A stretch of DNA of 64,000 bases from Amoebophrya sp. A120 (taxonomy: Eukaryota; Sar; Dinophyceae; Syndiniales; Amoebophryaceae), in assembly GCA_905178155.1 (NCBI GenBank), contig CAJINV010000006.1:2892658-2956657 (forward strand), in the 5' to 3' direction. Positions 34,101 through 47,600 of this stretch are shown in pieces. The notes under the pieces were generated by a model. That model saw only the letters and a program-made list of their open reading frames with translations, was not told the origin of the DNA and did not search any database. Each line of letters opens with the position of its first letter. Within the stretch, counting starts at the first letter, position 1. A program made the translations under genes and the position numbers.

Positions 34101-34839
34101 GTCTTGCGCAGCAACACTGCCCTCGAACTCGAAGGTAAGCAGATTCGAACTATACTAAAGTATCCATGTCGTGTTTATCTATTATCGACCTCGGCATATT
34201 AAGACTCAGATGAATGTGTCAAGAGATTCCCACGGCAAACTCCTCCACCATCAAAGTGCAGCGCCACAGCCAGACTGCATACAGAGTCCTGCCCTTTTGC
34301 CTGTAGCAGTAGCGCAGCACCTCTATTGTGGTTTCCGGTTTCGATTTTATTTGAACGCGTGCAGCAGCAAGGCCAAATTTCTTTATCTTCCACTTTCATG
34401 CAATAAATCGGAGTTTTTTTTTTGTAGTTTGTGCCATTTTGTTTTTTTTTTTCGGGATCACGCATGGCTCGACAAGGCCGCGACCGTTCAGTTTTTTTTC
34501 CGGCCTTTTGGCCGACATTACTTTCCCAAGTAGAACAAGAACAAAACAAAAAGAGCGCTAAAGGCCGGGGCCCCCGAGTTCGTTGCCGTTGGTAGGTGAG
34601 TAAATGCTCGGAGTCTTTCTCTTTGTCTTTTTTAAACATTCAAGCACACAGCACCTCTGCACCCAGCAGAAAGCTTCGCCTTCGGTATGAACAGACCGGA
34701 AGGCGTTGCTATGTTTGTGCCTAGAGTTCGACTCGTTATTATCAGATTTTTTTTTGCTATTTTGTAGAAAATAAATGGCACTTTCTAGGATTTTTCGTTT
34801 TCCTGTCGCAAACCGTGCTTATTGATTCCACCCTCATCG
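34101..34839. other. 3' UTR / intergenic
   Basis: T-rich tracts near 34420-34500; no gene recognised. Confidence 0.4.
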
Positions 34840-35466
34840 TATCAAAGGCAAGAGTGTCTCGGTCTGGAAGATTCTGAACTTGTAATGTTGTCTCTGGATT
34901 CTGAAAAAAATTGTATTGCATGACCAGCAAGGGGACTCCACTTTGTGCTACTCGGAGAGGGCGTATCTCATGCGGTAGAGGTATCGCAAAGCGCTCTAAA
35001 AATCTGGGATGCTACGGCATGCATCACAGACGTTTTTGGGTCATGGAAAATATGCATGACAAATCCGCTGCGACTGCTCGCCTTGCTTGCGGCTGCTCGC
35101 CATGAAAGCAACTACATTGTGGCTTGCCTCACTTTTTTAAGAGGGGTTTTTTCGTAGATGGGTCTGTGTCATAGTAGATACTTTACCGCTTTTTTACTTT
35201 TCTTTTCTCCCCCGGCGCTAGTGTTATTGGTTTGCACACAAAGTTATCCCTACTTAGATAACGACAAAAGCTCACCCTGCAGCCGTCCCAGGAGCTCTTT
35301 GCTGTTGTCTCTCGGTAGTGATCGCTTTGTCCAAGTCGATTTCTGCTAGAGTTTGCTGAGTATGCGGCTACCGTTTTAGGCTATTTACATAGGGACGCCC
35401 TGCCCTTAGTTTCCCAACATGACAAATCTAGAAATCTTCCAGACCCAGACACTTTTGCATTTGATA
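34840..35466. mobile_element. F2 introner enlarged by an internal insertion
   Basis: F2 tips; repeats CATCG|CATCG identical. At 627 bp it is more than twice normal size; the words CATGACAAATC near 35054 and 35418 bracket roughly 360 bp of unrelated DNA. No host exon is convincing. Confidence 0.85.
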
Positions 35467-38400
35467 CATCGGGGCCATAGCCACGTGCTGCCAGGGATCT
35501 TCATCACCGACAAAATAGAGGCCATTTATTTTCCGAACCATATTTTTCCGTGGATGCTCTTAGACTTCAGATCTACATCTACTTCTGCTTACTTCGGATC
35601 AACATCATGCGGTCTCGGACCAAGACGGTGTCCAGCACATTAAATGTGACATGCAAATGAAGATGATATCTCTGCTCAGTAGTAGTTGTAGTAAAATATG
35701 AAACAGTATGAAATTCAAGTTCAAGCACGTATTCTTCCGTGTACTCAGCGAGTTTCTAGTACTGTCGGCGCTATTCTTGTTAAAGTATTTCCTTTATCAG
35801 TTGCCTTGCACCTGCAGCAGTATTCTGCAAGGCAAAAACAAGAACAGCGGGCTCAGTCCTTCGCTGGATTTTCCGTATTTTTTATCAACTTCTCACTTCA
35901 GTAAAGCTAAAATCGAAGGTGTATACCAATACTTACACTCGAAGGGAGAAGCGGTCTAAAAAAGTCAAAAAATCAAAAAAAAAGCCTAATCGACGTCATT
36001 GGAAGTGGTAAAAACGTATACTCATTATTCCTTTTTCATCCTTGTTTGGTAGTAGTAGAAGTAGTAGTGCGTACAACTCTTCCATCGGGTGTCTTTTCCT
36101 CGCGTGTTGATTCCATTTCAACATGCACGGGGAGGGGAACGCGAACGACCGAAACGATATACTTCGTCATGCACTTCTACCTGAAACCATTTTCGCACCC
36201 GTGTAAAAAACACCAAAAGTAGGGGGTAGGCCCAGCAGACGCAGAATTATTTTGCCTTGTGCAAAAAGAGAAGCAGAAGCAGAATTTTTACAATTGAAAT
36301 CCTTCTTCTTCTTCTTGAGTACAAGCATGCCGGGGCGTAGAAGAGGGCCCTGGTGTTTACATTACTCAACATGACAACTCTGCTTGTCACATTTATTTTC
36401 ACTGTCCGACTATACGGATCGGTCCGTCATGGGAGGTCCGTCATTGGCGGTCAGTTGCTTTTCTGAATGCAGTTTTGATTTCATTTTGGGAGGTTATTTG
36501 TGTAGTATTTCGCATCCGAACGCTCCGAGGCATTTTTGTTCAATACAAATGCCAGGAGATGAGACAGGTTGCAGAAATATGAAAAATGTAAGAAAGTTCG
36601 AGTTGCAGTCAGAGCGAGTTTGTTTTACCTATATTACGAGCCTGTAGTTAGAACTACCGGCTATAGCTCTACAAAGCAAGCGCTTTTCTTCAGACTCTTG
36701 CTGTTCGCGCCAGCGGCTTGACTTCTTGCTAGAGCCAGTACTTTTGAGCGGGTATGAATGATCACCCGCGTCACTTTTTATTCTTGATTCCCACTTTGTT
36801 ACTTCTTTGTTACTTCGCATTTTTGTATGAATTACTTTTATTAAATAAAATGAATTATCGACCCCGTTTTGATATACTAGCTTCCGGTTGATGTGTGCGT
36901 GGTGTCTCACGATGCCGTGCAAGTTATTTATTGCAATTATTTTTTCTGGGTCTGGAAGAATGCAAGGCGTTTCATGTTGCTCGGCCAGCATGTCTCTCAT
37001 GTCTGTGATACATGTAGCGCGAAAGTAGCGGGAGCGCTTTGCCATTCTTCTGCTATGCAAGCATAGCATGAGTCTGTCGTGCAGAACATGAATAACGATT
37101 ACCTAGCCCCGCAAGAACTTGTCATGCGGAGACATCAAAAGTTGTAGCGAAGCGTGCTGGTAATTCTTCTCCAAGAACCAGAAGCACGAGTTTTCAGATT
37201 CAGACATATTTGCAATGCGTACAAATGGTGCTAGTAGTCCCAAAGTAGTAGTTTTCGGCGTTGTTTAATACGAGGTGGTAAAAAAAAAATTCCAGCTGGT
37301 GCCCCACAGCTAGATCGACTATTTTGCTAATTTAAATAAGTATATAAGACACAGTATCGAGACTGACTTTGATGTGTAGTTTGTTTTCATATCCATACCA
37401 TATATTTGTTGTAGTTGAAGATTTTGAATTTCGTCTGCTCTACCAGTACAGTACTAACGATGTTTCATCAAAGCCGCGTTGAAATTCTGTAAAAGAAAAG
37501 CTAGGGAGTGGGAGAAGGAGCAGATGAAGTAGGAACAGGACCACAAACACGTTGTCCACCCAATCAAGGGAGGTCAACGCGTATTGAGGAACGAGCAGTG
37601 TAGTTGGGAACACGAGCTAGCTTTACCTCTCGCAGATTTTCGATCGTCATCGCGCAATATAATAACTACCGAATTGCTCTAACTCTATTGCTTTATAGGG
37701 CAGTTGCCCTTGCTGGAAACGAAAAAAGCAAAACGAGAAAACTTTCGTCTCCACAGAAGCAAAAGGATTTCATTTGAAAACAAGAAGGGAATAAAAACAA
37801 AAAAAAACCTCCGGCAGTAGCGGCCCACTGTTGCAGACGCGGCCGCGGTTGCTTATTATGATGCCGCTTTTCTCAGGAGAATGTAAGGCCGCGCGTGTTC
37901 TTTGCTATTGTTACCTCTTTCACAGGCTACTTCTGTCGTGTTGGTATCCTCTTTCCCGTTTATATTGTGGTCTGCGTCGGCCACCTGACAGGCATCGATC
38001 AGAGAAGAAGAACTGCTCGATGTGTGGTGTGATACAAGAACATTGCTGCACCCAGCCGCACAGAGGACTAGTAGGGCCGTTCTTGCTTTATGTCATTTTG
38101 TTGTACTGGCTTACTATGTCACCCACGATAACTATTATCTTCTCGTCGTCGTTCTCCTTCTCGTATGTAAACATTTTTCGGGGTGAGCGTGGTGGTGTCG
38201 CAGTCGCAGAGAGAGTTTATTTCGTCCGTCACGAATATATTTTATCATATTGATAAATGATATTCCACCACTACTCGAGGAGAGGCGTCATAATTTTGGG
38301 AACAAACATATAAACTTCTCAAATATGAGTTTTCCCCACCTGCCGTGGTTCGTCGTGGTCTTTTTCGCAATTTTGTCGTGTAAAAAATCCTCTAGGACAT

Positions 38401-38604
38401 CATGGTGTACTTTCTCGTTTTAGTTGTGTAAGGGAGGAAGAGCTAGATTCATCTTCCTCTTTATCTTTTCAATAAAAGACCGTGCAAGTAGTTCTTGTAC
38501 AGCAGCGAGAAGGCGAAAGCGAAGAAATGATCAGATGTAAAAGTAGAAAAGATTTTCAACATCAGGAAAAGTAAAATATTTTCACAACAACAAATACAAA
38601 AAAA
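35467..38604. other. Long stretch without a confident gene
   Basis: Holds an F2 introner (36925-37221) and two unsupported hydrophobic open frames: 35708-35959 (83 codons) and ATG 37858-38253 (~131 codons). The AT-rich composition makes chance frames likely. The last few hundred bases are presumably the channel gene's promoter and 5' UTR. Confidence 0.35.
36925..37221. mobile_element. Introner F2 (diverged tips)
   Basis: Repeats CAAGT|CAAAT; body resembles F2. Host gene not seen. Confidence 0.78.
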
Positions 38605-41600
38605 ATGTTCGCCCCGCTGTTTTCCTCCCCGGAGAAAAAGAAGAAGAAGCGCAACTCCACAAATGCTGGTGGTTCCGCCGCTCTCTCCGAGAACAAAAGC
38701 AGCGCGAAGCGGCGCGTGTCCAGCACCACCAAGGTTGTCACGTTTCACGACGGGGAGGACGAGATTCTCACCGGCGCTGCAGACCCGCGTGGTAAGTCAT
38801 CGGCGCGCAAACAGGACCGGCTTGTGTCGCCGGAGAAGCAGGTCGTGGAGCCCTCGTCCCGAACGACGAGCGTGTCCCCCTCAAAAGTGGGCCTCACACT
38901 GGAGTTCACGAGCGAGGACCATTCGCCCGCGAAAAACGGGTCTGTGCTGCAGAACCTGAGCAATAAAAATGCAGCCAGCACTGCGTCGCACACTGGAAGT
39001 AGCGGGTCGACAAGCTCACTCGCACCGCCACCGCTGTGGAGCAACAAGATCGCGCAGGCACACAGGTTATGCAGTGCAAAAGCATCGTATTCGTATTGCA
39101 ATCATGCATTGCAAATCTTTTTCTTGAGGTAGATCAGCATTAACTCATGCTGAGGAAATTTGTAATGCATTTATGCGAGTGCGATACTTTTGCACTGCAT
39201 AGAGGTATATGACAGCAAGCAGGACGACGGGCAGTGCGGACCTGCAAGCGGAAACCCACACGACGAGGACACTTTCATCAGAAGATACAACCAAGCGGCC
39301 CCATGGGGGGGATGAAACGAGGTCGAGGAATATCCTGAGTAAAAACGTCCCCACACCAGAGTCAGGATGGGGATTTTGCAACACAAACCTAGGAGTGTTG
39401 GGAGTCACGCATGACAAATTGCACTCCGCAGTGTAGTGCTGGTTAGCAAGTGCAGCCGCATCACAGATTCATCTGCTCATCCTGTTCACAGCGTCACAAA
39501 TTCCAAAACACGATTGGAGATGGCTCTCATGGGGATGCGCATTACAAGTCTTCCTGTCTTTGCAAATCTGCATTACAACTCTGGCGTGGGTACGTTTTTA
39601 CTCAGGATAAGGAACAGTAAGTTCCGTCAGCACTTCGATGTGCAGCAGGAAGCGCTGGCGTTGATCAAGAGCCTCGACGAAGAGGACGACGACCACGTCA
39701 TGGCGGATGCCGGGGGACTATCAACCGCAAATACGTCTGGGTCTAGAAGATTGCCAGATTTGTCATGCTAGTCCGGTATGACTCTGCACTCTGTATTGCG
39801 TAGGGCCATCGGAAAAGCCTCTCTCGCCTGTCATGCAAAAAAAAACGCAGTTTCTACTCATGCGGAATGCGCAGCACAGAATCACGAAAAAACTTGTCAT
39901 GCTTGGCTGCGCGTTACGGTTCACTTATTATTCACTGACCTGCATGGATCTTCACAAGTTTCCAGACCCAGACATATTTGCATTTGATAGGGGCCAAGAA
40001 GCTCTTACCAGAGTCACGGATTCGGCGGCGGCGCCACAGCCTCTACCGGCGGTCTGCACATTGTGGAAGGCGTGCATCGGTCGCCCAAGGCCTTATCGAA
40101 TGCAAAAATGTCTGGGTCTGGAAGATTGCGAGATTTGTCATGCTGATCTGGCATGGCCCTTAAATCTGTATTGCGTGGCCACAAACAGCCTCTCTCGCCT
40201 GTCATGCGATAACGCAGTTTCTCATGCGGAATACGCAGCACAGAAGCACGAAGCAACTTGTCATGCTTGGCGGCGCATTACAGTGCATTTGTTATTGACT
40301 GACTTGCATCACAAGTTTCCAGACCCAGACACTTTTGCATTTGATAGGCCTCCACGCGCGACGAAAGTAGCCGGGAAGGGGGCGCGCGGGGTGCCGGCGC
40401 GCTTGCCGGGTTGGCACAGCAGGGTGCAGTGGATCGTGATGATCCGTCGCTCGGGGGCAAGGAGAAGATAAAACGACAACAGTCGACGGACCGCATGTTG
40501 CGGCAAGCCGAGGGAAAGCGGTTCATGTATGGGGTTCTCAAACGCTACATTCTCAACTGTTACATGAATTTGTCATGCAAAAGCACCATCATCATCCACG
40601 CGATCAAGCTGCTTCGCATGACAAATCTGCGTAGGGCTAAATAGCACCTAAATCTGTGCGGAATTTGTAATGCTACAGGCACAATCACCCCCCTTTCACT
40701 TTTCCCATTTGCATCACAAATCCATGCTACAGTTGAGAATGTAACAGTTGAGAACGCCATAGCACGAAGAACAACCGTAAGAGCGGGGGCGTCGTGGAGG
40801 TGGGAGCCAGTTTATGAGAGTGCGCAACTTCGTCTCCTCCTCGTTTTCATTTCCCATGCAAAACACCAATGGCACACTTCCGCTTTCGCTCCTGTCGCTA
40901 CTTATTATGCATGACAGGGTCTGGTAGCTTAAATCGCACTAAGTACTCCAGTGCAAATGATTTGTCATGCAAAACCGGCATTCTTGCTAGATACTTGTAT
41001 TGTCGTTCATGCTAAGGAAATGAGGGGGAGGGAAAGTTGTGCACTGTCATACAGTTACACCGGCGGGGACCTGAGTATCGGACGTAAGGCGGTCGCGCTC
41101 GAGGATCCCAGTATTGAGAGGAAAAATCCCCTCTCCCCACATCGAAAAGGTATGTTTCCGAAAATTTGCCTTGCTGATTTGTGACCACAAATCACGCCAG
41201 TCTTGCAAGAAGACAAATGCAAAGGGTTCCGCGCCATTATGGAAGCGATTTGGCATGCTGTTGGGCCTAGGGGGCAGCCGTTTGTAATGCTAAACATACA
41301 ACTAGACCCAAAGCAAACGCCCCTCCCTAGGCTGAGGATCTGGCTGCCATGCCGTATTGCAAGAAGGCGCGCATTTGTGTGCGGAAATCCAGCATCAGAA
41401 ACTTCGTCGCGATATGGGGAGGGGGGATGTTTCCTTCCGATACCCAGTCTGCTGCAGTCGGAGGAGAGCATCGAACTCACGCTATCCGGAGAAAAAACGT
41501 CCCCACACCAGAGTCAAGATGGGCAATCTGCTAGACAAATCAACCAGCTGTGGTTCTTGCTTCGCATGACGCGTTCTTTGTCCTCATAGTGTAATCCTTG

Positions 41601-44600
41601 TATAGGTATCTTTATCGCAGCAGCATCACAGATCTAGCATATCATGCCAATTCGTTCCAGCATCACAAATCCCAAAACACAACTAGAAAACGCTTCTCAT
41701 GGGGCTCCGCATGAGAAACTTTTTCGGCATGCAGATTTGCGTGACAGCTCTGGGGTGGGGACGTTTTTACTCAGAATACACACGACTCCCGGGGGAGGAC
41801 GAGGAGGAAACGGCGGAAGAGGACCATAGCCTGTGCAAAAGTAGTCGCTGTCATGATGCACTGCATGCATTGCAAAGTTCGTTCCCAGGGTAAATCAGGA
41901 TGACAAAGTGCACTTCTCATGCTGAGGACATTTGCGATGCGAGTTCCACCAGTATAGTCGGATAGCACTACTTTTGCAATTCATACACCAAAACGTCCTG
42001 CAGTCGCACGACAATAGCCCGTCGGACCTGTCCGATAAGTCGGCGCAAAAGCTGTCGCGTTGTAAAAATGCTTTTGCTTGAAGATCATTTTTTATTGTGA
42101 GGAAAAATCCCCCCTCCCCATACCAAAAAACAAAAGGGATACTTCTGAAAATTTGTCATGCTGATTTGTGACCACGAATCGTCTCTGTATTGCTGGAAGG
42201 CAAATCCAGAGACTTCGCCGCGTTTATTTGCAGGCAATTTGTAATGCTGTGTGGCCGACAGAGGGCACGCCTCCACCTGCCTTGCTAGGCGCCTACACCA
42301 AAACGCCCCTGCTCCGGCTTTGTATCTGCCTGCAGTCCTCTACTGCAAGACAGTACACAAATCCCGCATGATTACAGATTTCCACTTTGATATGGGGAGC
42401 GGGGATTTTTCATTTTGATACTTCGTTCTCGTAGTTTGATTTTTATGTCACGCAGCTGAGAAGGAATAGCAATTAGACACAAAGAACTCTACTCTACCGG
42501 TATCGCGAGAAAAAAAAAATTTTTTTATGCATGTGATAGAGGCTCTTTCATCGATTTTGGTTTGTCTTAGCCTGTGCAGAGTGGGACATCTTTTAGTATT
42601 TCCCGACAAAATGATCCCTTTGCTGCTACGAATACGAAAGTAGGAAGACCAAAAAATCCAAAACCTGCGATGTGATATTACAGGGCGGCGGTTCCGTAAG
42701 TACTTTGAGCAGGTGAAAGTGCCCGGCAATGTATGCACTGCAATTATGGCTGGGTCTGGAAGATGGCGAGACTTGTCATGCTAGTTTGGCGTGGCTCTGA
42801 GCTCTGTATTGCGTGGCCACGAACACCTCCTCTTGTCTGTCATGCAAAAACGATGTTTCATCTCATGCGAAATACGCAACACAGAGCCACGAGAAAATCT
42901 GTCATGCTTGGCGGTGCATTACAATGCGCTTTCTGTTCACTGACATGCATCACAAGTTTCCAGACATCATATTTGCACTTGATACAATGAGGGGGAGGAC
43001 GACGACGAAAAGCTACCGGGCGACGACGATTTTCAACAGGCTATGACAGTGCACAACCCCCCTTGCCCTCATTTGTGATGCAAAAACCCAATTCCAGTTG
43101 CTACCTTGTGGCACCGTGTGCATGACAAATTCCGGAAATTATCCAAACACTACTACACGACTCGGCGCATGAAGAACCAACTTGTCATGCACAAGGTCCA
43201 CCTGTACTGGTGTTTGTAATGCGGTTGATGCCATACAAATGAGGGGGAAGGGGAGTTCTTGTGCACCCTCATAGAGGCGTTGCAAGTGTGCAAGAAAAAA
43301 ACGTTGTTAGTGTAAATTTGTGATGCGCAACATGCAAGATGATTACGTCTGTCATGCTTGGCATGCATCGTAGGGTCCATCAAAGGGCGTTTTCGCATAC
43401 TATCTGCGCATGACAGGTTTTTGCTGTCATGCCGGACAAACTTGTAATGCTGTTCCTCCAAAAAAGTTACACCTACAATGTTTTTTTCTTGGATAGCAAG
43501 TGTTACAAGACTACTCCCCGCGCGAGTACTTCGAATCGCGAAAGCGCAAGCTGTATGGATTGCAAACGTATCGTACTCGTATAAATGCATTACAAATTTC
43601 CGCAGCATGAGAAATAAAATTTGTAATGCTGATTGACCTTAAGAAAAATAATGCATGATTGCAATACGAGTTTGATGCTTTTGCATTGCATAAGCTGCAG
43701 TCTGATGCCACCTGGACGAAGTACTCGCATGTGATTCTGATCTCCGTGATATGGATTGCAATTACGCCTGGGTCTGGAAGAATGCAACTTGTGATGCTGC
43801 ATTTGGATGTCTAGAAAATTTGTGTTGCATGAGCAGCAAATGGATTCTAATTTTTGCTACGCGGAGAGGGCATCTGTCATGAGGAATAGGCATTAGGAAG
43901 CCCTCTAAAAATCTGCGATGCTAGATCATGCATTAGAGGCATCATGGATCATACAAAAAATGCATGACAAGTCTCAGAACCTTCCAGACCCAGACACTTA
44001 TGCATTTGATTCGTGATTCTGTTCTGCAATTTGCTCTACATTGGTGTGGACGTCGACTCGGACCGGCCCAGGGCGCCCAGTACCGTCCTAGTCGCGGCTA
44101 TCACAGGAAAAAAGTGTTGCAGTTACACACTTGTATGGAACTTCAGCATCACAAAGTTGCTCTGCATGGCAAGGAAATATACTTGTGATGCGCAGACTAT
44201 AAGGGAAAACAGGAATGAAATGAGGCTGCCTGGCATTTCCTGAATGACAGAGGTTGTCTGTCTTGCTTGTGTTGTTACATCAGAGTGTCTAACTGTAACA
44301 CTTTTTTCTCACGATAGCGGCAGGCTCGGAAGATGAGAATGAAGAAGACGCTACTTCTACCACAGCCACTTCTGGTGCGGAAAATGGTGCAGCTATGCAT
44401 TGCAAATAGGTCTGGGTCTGGGAGGGTACAACTACTTGTCATGCTAAATCTGAATCATAGATACAAAAATCTGTGTTGCGTGATTACCAATAAAGCTGTT
44501 AACTTTTGAGAAGGCCGAGTGGCAGTTTCTCATGCGGAAAAGGCATGGTAAAGATCTCACAGAATCTGTGATGCTAGCGCATGCATCACAGACCTCACAC

Positions 44601-47600
44601 GTCATGAAAAACGTGCATGACAAACGTTGCACTTTTCCAGACCCAGACATAGTTGCATTTGATAACAACGTCGTCTTCGCGAATCCGGATTCTGGTGGAG
44701 TCGTTCGAAGCCTACGACTATCAAATGCAAATTATATGTCTGTGTCTGGAAGAGGAAGGATGCAAGTTTGTCATGCTTGGCCGGTCATACAGATAAGTCT
44801 GTGATGCTTTTTGCGCTACAACGGGACTTGTTTGTCATGCAAAGAGGCCATTTGTCATGCGGTTAACGCTAGACATAGCCACCCAGAAACTTGTCATGCG
44901 CAGCTCCGCAAAAACACAGGTTCCGTCTCATTCGGACATTAGCATGACAACTTTCCACACCCAGACCACATATTTGCAATGCATAGCGACGATTTGGATC
45001 AGGAAGTGTTCGAGAACAGTGGTCTCGCGCGGCTGCGTATGCAACGAAAAAAATGTTACTAGTATGAATATACACATTGTGTTGCAGACCAAGCAAGACA
45101 GACAGCCTGTCTCATGCTGGAACGGCTTGTGAGCCTCGTTGCATACGTGTTTTCCTTTAGGATCTCTGCATTGCAATTTTTCTCTGCAGCAACCAATGCA
45201 GAGCAAGTTTGTGTTGCAGAAGCCACTACAAGAAGTGTGTAACTGTATTGAAACTCTTTTTTCGTGTGACACTGCACTCCGGCATGTTCCCTCTCAGCAG
45301 CGGCATTCGGAAACTGTTTGGCCTACCAGAATCCTCGCTGCCAATGCTCGGGCAATCGCAGTGCCGGTCGGCGGGGCCGCAGCTGGATACCGACCTGCAG
45401 ACAGCAAGTGGCTCTTGTGCCGAACCGCAAGACCACAGAGGGGACGACGACACCCGGCTGGGCATTGCGCAACCTGCTTCCGGAGCAGATGAAAAACCAA
45501 CAGCGTTGCTGCATGATGATGTTGAACAACCCGCACCAGGTGCAACGAAAATGCCCAGTAATCCTTCGGCCTCGAAACGAACAAGAAATTCTGCACGCAG
45601 GGGGCTCGCGTCTGTCCAGCCACGTATAGATTTGCTTCGGTTTCTTGATGTACGTTCGAATTACAGTGGTGCTATTAAGCTGCTAATACTAAAAAGATTT
45701 TTCGAAATGCTATTTTTATACGGAGGGACGACCAGTACCACAGATGTAGCGGTCTTCTAGCTACTATTCGTTAGATGCCATTAAGATGCACATCCATGAC
45801 AGCACGCAACTTTTAGTTTTACAATTACATCGTGTTGATAAGTATTAGAGCTACTACTTCCACCGAGAGTAGATGTAGAAGTTGAAAATCCTGGAGAAAA
45901 TAAACTTGTACACCAGCATCGCTTTCGATGAGCCGTTTGCGGGATCGGTTTTTCCAGAAACGGCGCGGTGAGGCCTACGACTATCTTCTCGAGAAAAAAC
46001 GCCGGCTGGAGGCGAAAAAACAGAAACAGCGACAACTCATTGCGGCGAGGGCGGGCACTACAGATCATTTGCCCCCTATGGAAGCGTCAGGTTTGAAATC
46101 GACAAAGTTGAATATAATTTGTGATGCACAAAATGGATGCCAGTTGCAACCCAGCTTCCAAGTGGCGCATGACAAATTTGGGTAGAGCCGAAATCCAATT
46201 TGTCACGCTGTTTGGGTAAGGAAGACGCCACTTGTCATGCTATTTTAGCAGCTCAGTTTCTCTTTCTACCCCTCAACAGGCTTACAATCTGCCTCACTTG
46301 CCTACTGTGCAAGACAGGCATTTTCTGCGTTGCATTTTATGCATGACAATCTATTTCAACTTTGACGAGATTTCAATCCTGGCACTCCCATACCCCCGGC
46401 AGCGTCGACTTTCGAGGTCGTGCAGGAAGTGTACGAGATATGAGAGTGCACAAGAACTTGAACTCCCCCTCCCCCTCAGTTGTCATGCAAAATGCCAAAT
46501 CCACTAAATAATTCTGTCGGTTTGCACGATTCGCATCACAAGTTTCGGGACCTCCACGCAAGACAGCACCACAGTCTTGTGTGAATTTTTTTGTCATGCA
46601 AAACGAAAATATCCTGCATGTGCATTCGATATCGATTCCCGCCGATGCTTGTATTGCTGTTCATGCCGCAGCCGCAGCACAAATGGAACGACGAGGGGGA
46701 GTTGTGCACTCTCATACGAACCTAGAGTGATTGCGAAGTTTCTGAAGAAATTAACGGGGATGCAGACACTATGCAAGAAAAAAACAGTGTAAGTGTATAC
46801 TTATTTGAAGGAATTATAGCATGACAAGTTTGCTCTGCATGACACACAAAACCTATCATGCTTAGCTAGTATCAGTGAAAACACGTACGAGGAAAAGAGC
46901 CTCTGATACATGTGTCTAGCATGACAGGTGATAAGTGTTTTACATACGTCTGCAACACAAAGTTACACTTACACAGTTTTTTTTCTTGCATAGACACTGG
47001 ACACGCGGGACCACTCGCTGTGGAATCGGGCGGATTTTTACCGCTATTGTGAGGAAAAATCCCCATACTCAAAGTCGAAACTTGTGATGCTAATTTGTGG
47101 CCACAAATCAGCTTTGTCTTGCCTATAGGCGAAGGGGAGCCGTGATCCGCGTTCCACAGCCAGTCTGTCATGCGCTTTCGACTACTGCGAACCCCTGTGC
47201 TATAGCTAATTGCTAGCTGTGTTCTGCATACCCAATGAACAGGCTTCGAAATAAATGCCGCCAAGCATTTTCTGCAACACAAATCTGATAAATTGTGCGC
47301 GCAAATCCAGCATCAGGAGCTTCCTTCTGATATCTCTGGGGACGAGGGGGGATTTTTTTTTTGATAGCCGCCGATCTTTGTACACACCGCACGAGTTCCC
47401 CTTGCTCTACTCGGAGGGGCTTTCCGCTACCGCACCCACAACAGAGCTGCAACAAAGGAGGATGGAGAACGGCAGCGTGGTAAACAGGACCGTAATATGC
47501 ATTGCAAATGTAGTGTCTGGGTCTGGAAGGACGCAAGGTTTGTCATGCTTGTCTAGCATGACTGAAGAGTTTGTGACGCGTGTCCACGAAGAGACCGTTT

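Noticed and set aside
35708-35959. 83-codon frame with an N-terminal hydrophobic stretch
   Set aside because: Could be a small membrane protein, but there is nothing beyond openness to support it.
37858-38253. Hydrophobic ~131-codon frame upstream of the channel
   Set aside because: Pyrimidine-rich DNA produces Leu/Phe/Ser/Tyr by chance; no start context, homologue or junction support.
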